DNA of 64,000 nt from Gordionus sp. m RMFG-2023 (taxonomy: Eukaryota; Nematomorpha; Gordioida; Chordodea; Parachordodidae): the NCBI RefSeq assembly GCF_954871325.1, contig NC_088777.1, positions 30,295,366 to 30,359,365 of the forward strand. Reading direction: 5' to 3'. Below, in pieces: positions 53,601 through 55,092 of this stretch. How positions within the stretch are numbered: the first letter of the stretch is position 1; each line of letters starts with the position of its first letter. A model generated the notes under the pieces. That model did no database searches. It was not told the DNA's origin and saw only the letters and a list, made by a program, of their open reading frames with translations. A program made the translations under genes and the position numbers.

Positions 53601-54529
53601 TCCCATTGCAATATTCTAGTCCAAAACATATTACCAAATGGTTACACCACTGCATAAGGGGGTTTCAACCTGCCCCTCTAGCCTATGCATGTCAACTTAT
53701 TAAAATATAGCAAAACTTAACCATAATTCTAGAATTATATACAATTATGAATCTGGAAATAGCAGTATATTAATAAATAATTTATATCAAATATGTTTCA
53801 AACTAATGTTATAATGTAGAATTATAACTTTTAAAAAATAACAATACTTTTATTTTGCCTTTCATAAGAATTATGAATAATCTGTCCATTATGAGAATAT
53901 ATATTAAATGTAGGGTTCTTTTCATATTGTGACTTCTCGGTTGCTAAAAATAATTTTATTTGCATATCCCTCATCTAAATATGTTTTAACATAAATTATA
54001 GAAATATATGTATCACTATAATAATAAAAAATTAATTACTTGGGTAAATGATTTATGATGTTTGGTATGGTCTTGTATAAAATTTGCTAGTTAAGAAAAG
54101 ATATTAAGTAAACAGAAAATATTTTACTTTTTGATTTCAATAAATCATATGTTTGAGAGATGAAATATTTATCATATATTTGTTCAATATTTGACCGTAA
54201 AATATTATATATATTTTGATAAAAGTTTTTATCCTTTTGAATTAGTTTTATGTTATATTTCACATTATATTTTATCGAGTCCTGATGTTTTAACAAATAC
54301 TCATTAACTTCATTGCATTTTATAAATAGTTTGTCCGATTTTTTCCTAATAACATCTTTATAAATTTCTCTTTTAAAATAAAAATTCCTTAACAAAACTA
54401 TTTGTAGGTGTTAATTTTTACTTTATGTGATAGTTCGTAGCTCTAAGCTCCTCGAATGAATAACCTTTATCCTTCAAAACATTTATTTTAGGATAACATG
54501 ATATTTCAACTCTGTTGTTCATTAAATCG
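3804..54529 (-). CDS. BUB1: BUB1 spindle-checkpoint kinase gene, spliced, N-terminal exons not found
   Basis: Family knowledge: BUB1 is a kinetochore Ser/Thr kinase of the spindle assembly checkpoint that phosphorylates histone H2A. Seen: minus-strand exons at 54422-54529, 54114-54387, 39326-about 40134, 38818-39202, 36166-36314, 35778-35926, 19757-19845, 4234-4372 and 3804-4056, plus a weaker candidate at 47400-47550. Motifs in order are SFEELRA, DPFEK..ALLRDLS, LGEGAFAKVFEA, FAVKIQ, WEFYIYREI, ELFPNGTLL, HTDIKPDNFLLG, LTDFGKSLDL, DFRCVEM..KPW and WGHFF. Phases match at all junctions from 39202 to the stop. Lysine, HxD aspartate, asparagine and DFG are all present, so this looks like active BUB1 rather than the degenerate BUBR1 kinase. 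No TPR region was found, so the 5' end is missing. The intron contents are nearly all transposons on either strand. Confidence 0.9.
4234..4372 (-). CDS. BUB1: BUB1 kinase exon: activation segment and APE-equivalent region
   Basis: Encodes NAHFIKRNNQSDFRCVEMEL then GKPWRFHLDYHGAMGTLHSA and LFNEYMN. It aligns closely with human [20 protein letters not shown] and [23 protein letters not shown]. Acceptor TTGGTTAG, donor ATGAA|GTTGGT. The phase (1 in, 2 out) agrees with the DFG exon before and the last exon after. Confidence 0.9.
4690..4885. repeat. T-rich degenerate minisatellite B
   Basis: Second array of CCTTTTCTTTTGAT-like units ending GAATGGGAAACTCTGTT, in the same orientation as array A. 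It lies in the 15.4-kb BUB1 intron just upstream of exon 4234-4372. Confidence 0.6.
4886..5464. other. BUB1 intron, no feature seen
   Basis: AT-rich intronic sequence. No open frame with recognisable motifs, no clear inverted repeat and no match to the other repeats of the window was found. Confidence 0.4.
5465..5674 (-). pseudogene. Reverse-transcriptase fragment, LIALPK type
   Basis: Open frame of 69 codons with HPLVLLYFGARLIALPKTNQ and DIDPFTIEGF. This resembles the block YFGASLIALKK.DGGIRPIAV found in an unclassified group of animal reverse transcriptases. The YLDDGTVAG fossil at 42.7 kb looks like a later part of the same kind of protein. Only a fragment survives, and the element class is uncertain. 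Confidence 0.45.
5830..8400 (+). mobile_element. ZMYM/DUF4371-type hAT copy 1, degenerate
   Basis: Plus-strand copy of the element also present, inverted, at 60770-63500. Readable transposase pieces include KTLQIYRIEVLRDIIDQIV and FTERFSKNQHLITDVQHFHP (7190-7330), and further on VNCEGTFSKLKIFKNRNI around 7670-7730, the C-terminal hAT dimerisation motif. The coding region is broken by many stops and frame changes. The 3' side ends near 8400 in GGCCGTAGCCTCGCA, matching the reversed end of copy 2. The 5' end is approximate. A foreign GC-clumped repeat sits inside at 6960-7165. Confidence 0.7.
6960..7165. mobile_element. GC-clumped repeat inside hAT copy 1
   Basis: Contains GCAGGGCCGGGCC and CAGGGCAGGGCC clumps separated by A/T runs. 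It is related to 713-1016 and 20030-20240. Copy 2 of the hAT has ordinary coding sequence here instead (about 62280-62620), so this was inserted after the two copies separated and probably replaced part of the element. Confidence 0.5.
8400..9560 (+). mobile_element. RTE-like LINE fragment, degenerate
   Basis: Plus-strand pieces match LINE reverse transcriptase in the right order: EVLMLFLTKSWEGKIPADWR (about 8550-8600), KLKSHDLNILGKTIVRRLW (about 8680-8730), FIDLVYPEIRYG (about 8820), GYVQLIRCLYDGY then ALSPFLFVLILDTITEI (8865-8990), and a C-terminal RHVLGSDSTS (about 9485). The frame changes many times and the ADD catalytic box is not readable. It starts directly at the end of hAT copy 1. Confidence 0.65.
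9561..10126. other. BUB1 intron, no feature seen
   Basis: Weakly repetitive GATTTGATGAT-like sequence without open frames or recognisable repeat ends. Confidence 0.35.
10127..10700. mobile_element. GC-clumped non-autonomous element
   Basis: Begins near CCTTTGGCCCGTT and ends near AACGGGCCAAAC, an imperfect inverted pair. Further GGGCCGGGC-type clumps at 10170 and 10550-10640 lie in otherwise AT-rich sequence. No coding sequence or clear target duplication. Called by analogy with the other GC-clumped hAT-like repeats here. Confidence 0.4.
10990..11515 (+). other. Coding-like segments of unknown family, plus strand
   Basis: Several short open segments look protein-like: FFIPHKSMHKNISPKEQQCA (about 11040-11110), MPNIIHIPEYLGISRTLNAS (about 11130-11240), and MDPSLRAFNNGRHKTHLGNT near 11380-11450. 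The last is similar in DNA and protein to a minus-strand segment at about 20270-20370 (MDPSLRVFFINNG). This suggests a repeat family or a captured gene rather than a unique host gene. Product not recognised. Confidence 0.35.
11516..12009. other. BUB1 intron, no feature seen
   Basis: About 85 percent A+T; no repeat ends or coding signal seen. Confidence 0.35.
12010..12560 (+). mobile_element. Helitron-like copy 2a, diverged
   Basis: Carries the same internal blocks as copies 1 and 2b in the same order (GGTCTGATCAAAAACCAAGG, TTCAGTTCTCAACTATCAAA, CTCAGGTAAAAGC) but is more diverged and lacks the 3' terminal hairpin. It lies head-to-tail with copy 2b. Confidence 0.5.
12590..13168 (+). mobile_element. 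Helitron-like copy 2b with intact 3' end
   Basis: The 3' end has a perfect 7-bp stem, CCCGTCA at 13140-13146 and TGACGGG at 13151-13157 with a 4-base loop, followed eight bases later by CTAG and then T (13165-13169). A hairpin plus CTRR-T end without target duplication is the Helitron 3' signature. No Rep/helicase coding, so non-autonomous. Confidence 0.68.
13169..13568. other. BUB1 intron between repeats, no feature seen
   Basis: Ordinary AT-rich sequence; short open runs only. Confidence 0.35.
13684..13985. repeat. Two tandem units of about 146 bp in the left foldback arm
   Basis: Both units read ATTACTTTTTCTT, GCAGCTG, CCAAAATAAGGGATTT, GTAAATAGTATAAAA and AAAGGGATGAGGTTAAGAC in order. 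The right arm (18590-18725) has one unit, so the duplication arose in the left arm after the element formed. Confidence 0.75.
14068..15374 (-). mobile_element. hAT-like core at the foldback apex
   Basis: Inverted ends CAGGGACCCGAACCGTTATT and its reverse complement at 15355-15374. Minus strand 14397-14472 translates to VLAVPATQVSVERAFSG, the conserved hAT C-terminal dimerisation motif, so a hAT transposase once lay here; the rest is unreadable. GGTTACGGTTC-type repeats mark both subterminal regions. The flanks are inverted (CATTTAAG and CTTAAATG) rather than a direct 8-bp duplication, so the core may be part of the foldback element itself. Confidence 0.65.
15401..18521 (+). mobile_element. 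Long-TIR DNA transposon, Sola-like, copy 1
   Basis: Starts GGGTAATTCCATGACAAATC and ends with the reverse of GGGTTCCACGTCAAATCGAC. Flanked by ATAT at 15397-15400 and 18522-18525. Terminal inverted repeats run about 580 bp on each side (to about 15985 and from about 17950). The plus-strand transposase between them is broken. Copy 2 at 31274-34474 has the same ends, size and a 4-bp duplication of different sequence. Four-base duplications are known for the Sola superfamily; that assignment is tentative and rests on memory of the family rather than a search. Confidence 0.72.
16024..17876 (+). pseudogene. Transposase of Sola-like copy 1, broken
   Basis: Open pieces at 16024-16302, 16329-16580, 17037-17240 and 17451-17876 follow each other with frame changes and stops between. 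Motifs in order: NYLVRKSKKLIESKG (N-terminal), PRKKDYKSI and QKRLILNN, KVGFSKFADLWPKNC, GTHSMCVCIIHQNFKLM, CSDGSAAQYKNRKIF, then a C-terminal part ending in LLIRTKWDKI. These are the conserved blocks of a large uncharacterised protein family that is common in arthropod and cnidarian genomes. DSDG/SDE-type acidic residues are plausible catalytic positions, but this is inference. The HGKN.CDG.GG motif of copy 2 is damaged here. Confidence 0.7.
18845..19756. other. Degenerate GC-clumped repeat upstream of the DFG exon
   Basis: From about 18940 to 19530 there are clumps such as CCAGGCCTGGCCCG, CACGGCCGCCTGC and GACGGCCGGAACC in AT-rich sequence, similar in style to the hAT-like repeats elsewhere. 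No clear ends or coding sequence. The rest is plain BUB1 intron. Confidence 0.35.
19757..19845 (-). CDS. BUB1: BUB1 kinase exon: DFG, 89 bp, isolated
   Basis: Encodes GNTDYFANREVFVLKLTDFG and continues KSLDLTFYSE. It matches ALIDLGQSIDMKLFPKG of human BUB1, with a classical DFG in place of DLG. Acceptor ATTTTAG, donor GAAA|GTAAAT. It takes two bases from the HTDIKPDN exon and gives one base to the CVEM exon; both junctions restore sensible codons (GGG and AAT). The exon sits between introns of about 15.9 and 15.4 kb, and no long open frame marks it. Confidence 0.85.
20030..20240. mobile_element. Remnant of the AGAGACCTG repeat
   Basis: Starts AGAGACCTGTAGGTACCATT, matching the reversed right end of 713-1016 (AGAGGCCTGCAGAAGTACCA), followed by CCTGCCCTG and GGCATGGCCCAG clumps. 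The other end is eroded. Confidence 0.45.
21036..23772 (-). mobile_element. ZMYM1/DUF4371-type hAT with 8-bp duplication ATGCGGTC
   Basis: Identical ATGCGGTC at 21028-21035 and 23773-23780. Ends CAGTGGCTCCTACA and, reversed, CAGGGGCCCCTACAAC. The minus-strand frame 22448-23470 (340 codons) has IIVDGTYDVSTEAIALIVRY, VGQSYDGASNMSG and WCYCHRLNLIVVQ; frames at 22104-22421, 21593-22054 and 21229-21519 continue to the dimerisation motif TTSCTAERVMSKIKLIKTRL. The changes of frame may be introns or decay. A G-run lies near its left coding end (23642-23659). It interrupts the gypsy integrase and so is younger than that fossil. Confidence 0.85.
22448..23470 (-). CDS. hAT transposase N-terminal and catalytic part (DUF4371 type)
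   Basis: 340-codon open frame, the longest in the window. It begins MYKNFCLTCLLFGG, a TTF/ZnF-like start, then SIIVDGTYDVS holding the first likely catalytic Asp, LVGQSYDGASNMSG holding the second, and the CHRLNL motif that in hAT proteins precedes the insertion domain. The rest of the protein lies in other frames at lower coordinates. The ZMYM1-like group is normally about 600-800 residues, so this is roughly the first half. Whether a spliced transcript restores the rest cannot be told here. Confidence 0.75.
   Translation of the reverse strand: MYKNFCLTCLLFGGPHANSKWTCEGLDKWQNINRDIILHEPSQAHMMADYGRLSHNKNSILKFITPQKECVDNNRSIIRIIIRCLDYLISRNQAFWGNRQQEGNMMALIKLIADSEPILKMYIQQNEERKKDKKNKRLKTKLYSNQLSYNNINILIETMKNMVIKKIQNEITFNRCFSIIVDGTYDVSTEAIALIVRYVENSETPKPVERLIDIYCTGNTTGLDIKHNIISKLGSMNLPLEYLVGQSYDGASNMSGRINGVQALIRAEAPKAAFIWCYCHRLNLIVVQLCQSIKELRNVLGILDEIYVYFNGVKRYEVLKKFQYDLKKSQRFLRVKNTTR
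27341..29727 (-). mobile_element. RTE-like LINE, 5' truncated, inserted in the gypsy LTR
   Basis: Minus strand. The endonuclease C-terminal half (29013-29700) has AFDLAITNTYYRKKDSHLI and KTQIDYMLISRR. The reverse transcriptase (28335-28928 and 27594-28295) has QNYRGIKLMSHCLKLYEKII, GFMPGRSTTDAIHAIR, VFLGLEKAFNKISR, VYQGSALNPLLFV and the catalytic FADDIVILAES. The C-terminal tail near 27480-27600 reads RLRWYGHTTRKPMNY and KRKRGRPKLQ. The first part of the endonuclease is missing, as in 5'-truncated LINE insertions. Two or three frame changes break the rest. A T-run at 27341-27352 marks the 3' end. Flanks ATATAT-like on both sides agree with insertion into the LTR-like repeat. Confidence 0.85.
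29815..30870 (-). pseudogene. Unidentified coding-like remnant
   Basis: One minus-strand frame stays protein-like for about 800 bp with several breaks. It contains NILWKIWNKRNMICEL, FPHPDAMVVTLSPYKIYIHL, FKKDLPSLILINYGGTPDYL, FREHLINCFYPKFPVYSKFL, YHRFLRKDPAGSTRPRLFYL and DINIWHLNDGTICDTLPKKI. A following segment near 29830-29960 reads FGINSHQFTPYRL and LRRILIPYHSFETSAS. I do not recognise the family. Composition is far from random AT-rich translation. It abuts the gypsy fossil, and on the far side of that fossil (20270-20370) the same strand carries MDPSLRVF, related to a plus-strand segment at 11.4 kb. It may be a degraded multi-copy element or a captured gene. Confidence 0.45.
30930..30992 (+). 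mobile_element. 3' end fragment of the Helitron-like family
   Basis: AAGGAGAAAATTCTGATTGC then CCGTCATTCTTGAAGAGATATCAGTTAG parallels the terminal 60 bp of copies 2b and 3 (GAGAAAATTCTCAT, CCGTCATTTTTGACGGG, CTACTAG). The hairpin is partly lost. The rest of the copy is not visible. Confidence 0.45.
31274..34474 (-). mobile_element. Long-TIR DNA transposon, Sola-like, copy 2
   Basis: Starts GGGTCATTCCATGTCAAATC and ends with the reverse of GGGTCATTCCATGTCAAATG. Flanked by CTAT at 31270-31273 and 34475-34478. Terminal inverted repeats are about 575-585 bp each. The minus-strand transposase is better kept than in copy 1. A short TAGATGGCG.TATA block near the inner end of each arm is shared by both copies. 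The two copies differ in target (ATAT and CTAT), which supports a true 4-bp duplication. Confidence 0.78.
32234..33347 (-). CDS. Transposase of Sola-like copy 2, nearly continuous
   Basis: Frames 33009-33347 (112 codons) and 32234-32989 (251 codons) follow with one stop and frame change between. Motifs: GTHTVCVCAIHQNVKLM, CNPSQPKCYLTNCDQCPC (a cysteine cluster that may bind zinc), ILQDEVQGFHWNN, YFSDEAASQYKNRKNFLNIC, and HFFVTAHGKNACDGIGGTVK followed by RLVARASLQRP. These are strongly conserved blocks of a large uncharacterised animal protein family; the SDE..SQYKN and HGKN.CDG.GG blocks probably hold catalytic acidic residues, which is inference. The N-terminal third, at 33350-33600, is more damaged. 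Confidence 0.75.
34954..35478. repeat. Tandem duplication, two units of about 262 bp
   Basis: Units 34954-35214 and 35215-35478 are nearly identical, both beginning ACTTCAATTAGTTACTATT and containing AACGGCATTGTACACTTAAT. The second differs by a few bases and short indels. The unit includes the right end of the TAGTGTTGTTAAAG element plus about 240 bp of its flank. Confidence 0.85.
35778..35926 (-). CDS. BUB1: BUB1 kinase exon: catalytic loop
   Basis: Encodes LINSYKSKGKTMPDTLILYF then CEILCMLNYLHHECHIL and HTDIKPDNFLLG. It matches the human [20 protein letters not shown] and HGDIKPDNFILG. The catalytic Asp, Lys and Asn of the HxDIKPDN loop are present, with Thr where vertebrates have Gly. 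Acceptor CAAAAG, donor GGG|GTTTAT after two bases of the glycine codon. The following intron is about 15.9 kb. Confidence 0.9.
36166..36314 (-). CDS. BUB1: BUB1 kinase exon: hinge region
   Basis: Encodes DNGLNIHDGSDIDCLKDS followed by RFFPKVFAAFIYSDIS and LQMELFPNGTLLK. It aligns with the human segment HMFMKFYSAHLFQNGSVLV and GELYSYGTLLNAI, the C-helix-to-hinge region of the kinase. Acceptor GGTAAG, donor GAAA|GTTTGA, phases 1 to 0. It is too broken up by other-frame stops to stand out as a long open frame. A hAT element starts 45 bp upstream of its acceptor side. Confidence 0.85.
36359..38642 (+). mobile_element. DUF659-type hAT next to a BUB1 acceptor
   Basis: Flanked by GAAATCT at 36352-36358 and 38643-38649. 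Subterminal GGTCAAATATGGTCAAAT occurs inverted at both ends. Plus-strand pieces include a BED finger-like FQEVRDDKSVRAVCGFCK (about 36640-36690), LFAKTVYASKLPFHITENPY and HLSIVSDGWSN-like sequence (37023-37241), and VIDNAANLKAAWRILKSES followed by CYGRAAHTLHS (37355-37500). The catalytic region is typical of hAT. Many stops make it inactive. It lies in the BUB1 intron between exons 38818-39202 and 36166-36314. Confidence 0.75.
38818..39202 (-). CDS. BUB1: BUB1 kinase exon: glycine loop and catalytic lysine
   Basis: Encodes 128 residues beginning FYFIIKFYKLGEGAFAKVFEA, an exact BUB1-type glycine loop, then after 80 residues FAVKIQCPADTDWEFYIYREI. This matches the human [20 protein letters not shown] and supplies the ATP-binding lysine. 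The 80-residue Ser/Asn/Lys-rich stretch between the loop and the lysine is much longer than the roughly 13-18 residues of vertebrate BUB1. The exon ends after one base of a codon at AAAT|GTTTTT; the next exon begins AT, giving TAT. Confidence 0.88.
39326..40134 (-). CDS. BUB1: BUB1 long linker exon before the kinase domain
   Basis: About 269 residues, rich in Asn, Ser and Lys, as expected of the disordered BUB1 linker. It contains IDMDPFEKTHKMALLRDLSN, which parallels NPWDDKLIFKLLSGLSKP of human BUB1 at the same distance before the kinase. The end reads MEFSLRKLLGRI, just before the glycine loop encoded by the next exon (compare TEFQLGSKLVYVHHLLGEG). The donor used here, ATT|GTGCCT, is weak but keeps the frame; AG|GTAGAA seven bases upstream is a stronger sequence match but breaks it. 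The 5' boundary near 40134 (TTCAAG acceptor) is approximate. Confidence 0.78.
40331..40499 (+). CDS. Short plus-strand open frame with a strong donor, unknown
   Basis: ATG at 40331 opens 56 codons: MQQFPRVNSPENILGGLCLW through YICDNCSKDYTISDDGIPSD to KKLM. A consensus donor GAT|GTAAGT overlaps the stop, so it could be a first exon. CDNC is a possible zinc-binding pair. It lies on the strand opposite BUB1, inside a BUB1 intron. No family recognised; it may be part of an unrecognised element. Confidence 0.3.
41459..42530 (-). mobile_element. hAT element with exact 8-bp duplication CTTATAAT
   Basis: CTTATAAT at 41451-41458 and 42531-42538. Ends TAGGGCTGTGCCGAT and its inverse. Subterminal GATCCGATATT repeats crowd both ends. 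Minus strand 41721-41945 encodes only the hAT dimerisation domain: NPLEYWRVNAVKFPTLSTLA, RKFLAPPATSVPSESAFST and AGDIDSPHRRSLLPENLEAL. It is therefore an internally deleted derivative of a longer autonomous hAT. 1072 bp. Confidence 0.88.
42690..44210 (+). mobile_element. Reverse-transcriptase fossil, YLDDGTVAG type
   Basis: Plus strand. A catalytic-box region reading WYLDDGTVAG near 42740, then GLSHNHKKCEFYMTN and FTHLGSPIGGQSS (42790-42970), and a C-terminal part with DGMTLIPWSRGIPLACDYTC (about 43860-43930). This order matches an unclassified group of animal reverse transcriptases. The upstream part is missing and the rest is broken in several places. The class of retroelement is not certain. 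It lies inside the satellite-like array. Confidence 0.55.
44600..44632. repeat. TA dinucleotide run
   Basis: About 15 TA repeats immediately before the left end of the GTTCACGAA hAT element. Confidence 0.9.
44632..47145 (+). mobile_element. GAACGCGTTC hAT element with a LINE inside
   Basis: The left 250 bp (AACGAAGTTC, GATGAACGGTGTTCCTTTTA, GACGAACGCGTTCGAATTTA) match 63505-63790 closely. The right end (GAACGTTGAACGCGTTCGAT and TGTTTACAGCACTA) is the inverted counterpart of TAGTGTTGTAAACGAACGCG. A dimerisation-like RIFSIANAVLTVKRSCQSDK (46805-46865) shows that a hAT transposase was carried. A LINE occupies about 45020-46795. Confidence 0.65.
45020..46795 (+). mobile_element. LINE fragment with endonuclease, nested in the hAT
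   Basis: Plus strand, endonuclease order intact: IAFLNINGMKIKQVVLLRLE (about 45040-45100), VDIIGNQETR, ANFYAPPIRNEKLGFIDIM (about 45330-45390) and IIVLGDLKLKIGKEAEYV (45410-45470). Later reverse-transcriptase traces include DFSRAFNVNHEALCETLSE near 46733-46790, followed at once by hAT sequence. Stops and frame changes throughout. The clade could not be fixed; the endonuclease resembles the jockey/CR1/L1-type APE domain. Confidence 0.6.
47400..47550 (-). CDS. Candidate BUB1 linker exon
   Basis: Open segment between a CTTTAG acceptor and an AAAA|GTTATT donor, containing MDPQSMMKAFSSF and NFITFCSPQNSPENAK. It is less AT-biased in amino-acid content than the surrounding sequence and lies on the BUB1 strand between the SFEELRA exons and the kinase-proximal exon. 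The F-x-F-x(n)-EN pattern resembles short motifs found in the middle of BUB1/BUBR1. Its start phase does not match the end of the 54114-54387 exon, so another exon would be needed between them. It could instead be a chance open frame. Confidence 0.42.
49636..51067 (+). mobile_element. Non-autonomous hAT with exact 8-bp duplication ATCTAGTG
   Basis: ATCTAGTG at 49628-49635 and 51068-51075. Ends TAGTGTTTGCAACGGTCCGG and its inverse, with many GGTCCGGTC and GACCGG repeats near both ends. Inside, 50006-50299 encodes only an N-terminal BED finger-like piece: MDIEIIEVDIEMPHSSRGER then ELYNYFKKETGHKICKICLQ. The catalytic and dimerisation parts are deleted. A patch of CCAATATT/AATATTGG repeats lies at about 50230-50360. 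Confidence 0.88.
51131..51304 (+). repeat. Exact tandem duplication of 87 bp
   Basis: Units 51131-51217 and 51218-51304 are identical as far as I can read. 87 is a multiple of three, so the open frame runs through and encodes the 29-residue unit beginning EVIVALRFKTADFENINDKE twice. It lies in the catalytic part of the otherwise decayed hAT at 48066-52508. Confidence 0.92.
52770..53020 (+). other. Coding-like segments, unknown
   Basis: Plus-strand segments DINPLIQVEAKKIDKYNFNN (about 52810-52870) and KNGHFFPLTYKFLKNLGNKM then WVFTNETREILYRS (about 52890-53010) look protein-like. The second is preceded by a TTAATAAG that could be an acceptor. The minus strand is also open in part (ISLVSFVKTHILLPRFFKNL). 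No family recognised. Confidence 0.25.
53255..53480. repeat. G-run and GTGGGTGGG-rich repeat
   Basis: An 18-base G run at about 53258-53275 is followed by TTGGGTGGGTTATTAGCCCA, CACACCCACCC and later ATTGGGTGGGTGGCAGGTGG. The CCCACCC and GGGTGGG blocks are partly inverted, in the style of the other GC-clumped MITE-like repeats. Ends not defined. Confidence 0.4.
54114..54387 (-). CDS. BUB1: BUB1 exon after the SFEELRA motif, charged helical region
   Basis: Follows the SFEELRA exon in phase across a 34-bp intron. Encodes about 91 lysine- and asparagine-rich residues (KNFYFKREIYKDVIRKKSD and onward), matching the basic, poorly conserved stretch that follows SFEELRA in BUB1 proteins. Ends in phase 0 at TCT|GTTTAC, a weak donor. 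A 34-bp intron is unusually short beside the 15-kb introns downstream, so the pair may be annotated differently once transcripts are available. Confidence 0.7.
54422..54529 (-). CDS. BUB1: BUB1 exon with the SFEELRA motif
   Basis: Translates to a segment with CYPKINVLKDKG followed by YSFEELRATNY. The SFEELRA/SFEEIRA motif after the TPR region is a hallmark of the BUB1/MAD3 family; human BUB1 has EFSFEELRAQKY. The exon starts after a TTTAG acceptor and ends at AA|GTAAAA. It ends with two bases of a codon, and the next exon supplies the third (AAG). A stop lies in frame just upstream of the chosen acceptor, which sets the start. Confidence 0.82.
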
Positions 54530-55092
54530 CTAAATCATGAATAAGCTGTTGACTGCTATAAAATAATGACATATCAGTTAGACAGATAAATAATTCACAA
54601 AAATTATTTTGTTCATTCAAACATTATTTATATAAAACTCTTTAAAAGGTTATAAAATTTTAAATAAAAAATAATATAACTTTATTTTGGAATATTTCAA
54701 GTTAAATTTTTTATCGGATAAAATGAAAATCCCAAGTTATGCTGTAAATGCCTGATTTTGAAGCCTACGGTTTTTTCAAATTTGAAAGTTTAAGGTAAAA
54801 TGACCGTTAGTGGAGTTGTATTTTAATTTCTAATTTAATTTTTCCAACCTAATTAAAAGTTTTAATGGTATTATTCTATTATATTCTAGATAGAAGATAT
54901 TAAGTTTTGAAAAAGACTTTTTTCGATCAAGTGATGATGACTTATTAACATAAGAATTAATTTTATTTGAATTCAAATTAAGTTTAAAAAAATGTCTTAT
55001 TTAATACAACTGTATTATAATTTTCTAATATCCTCACTATTTTAATCAAACGAATAATTATTAGCTATTTAAAAATTACCATGGATTAAAAT

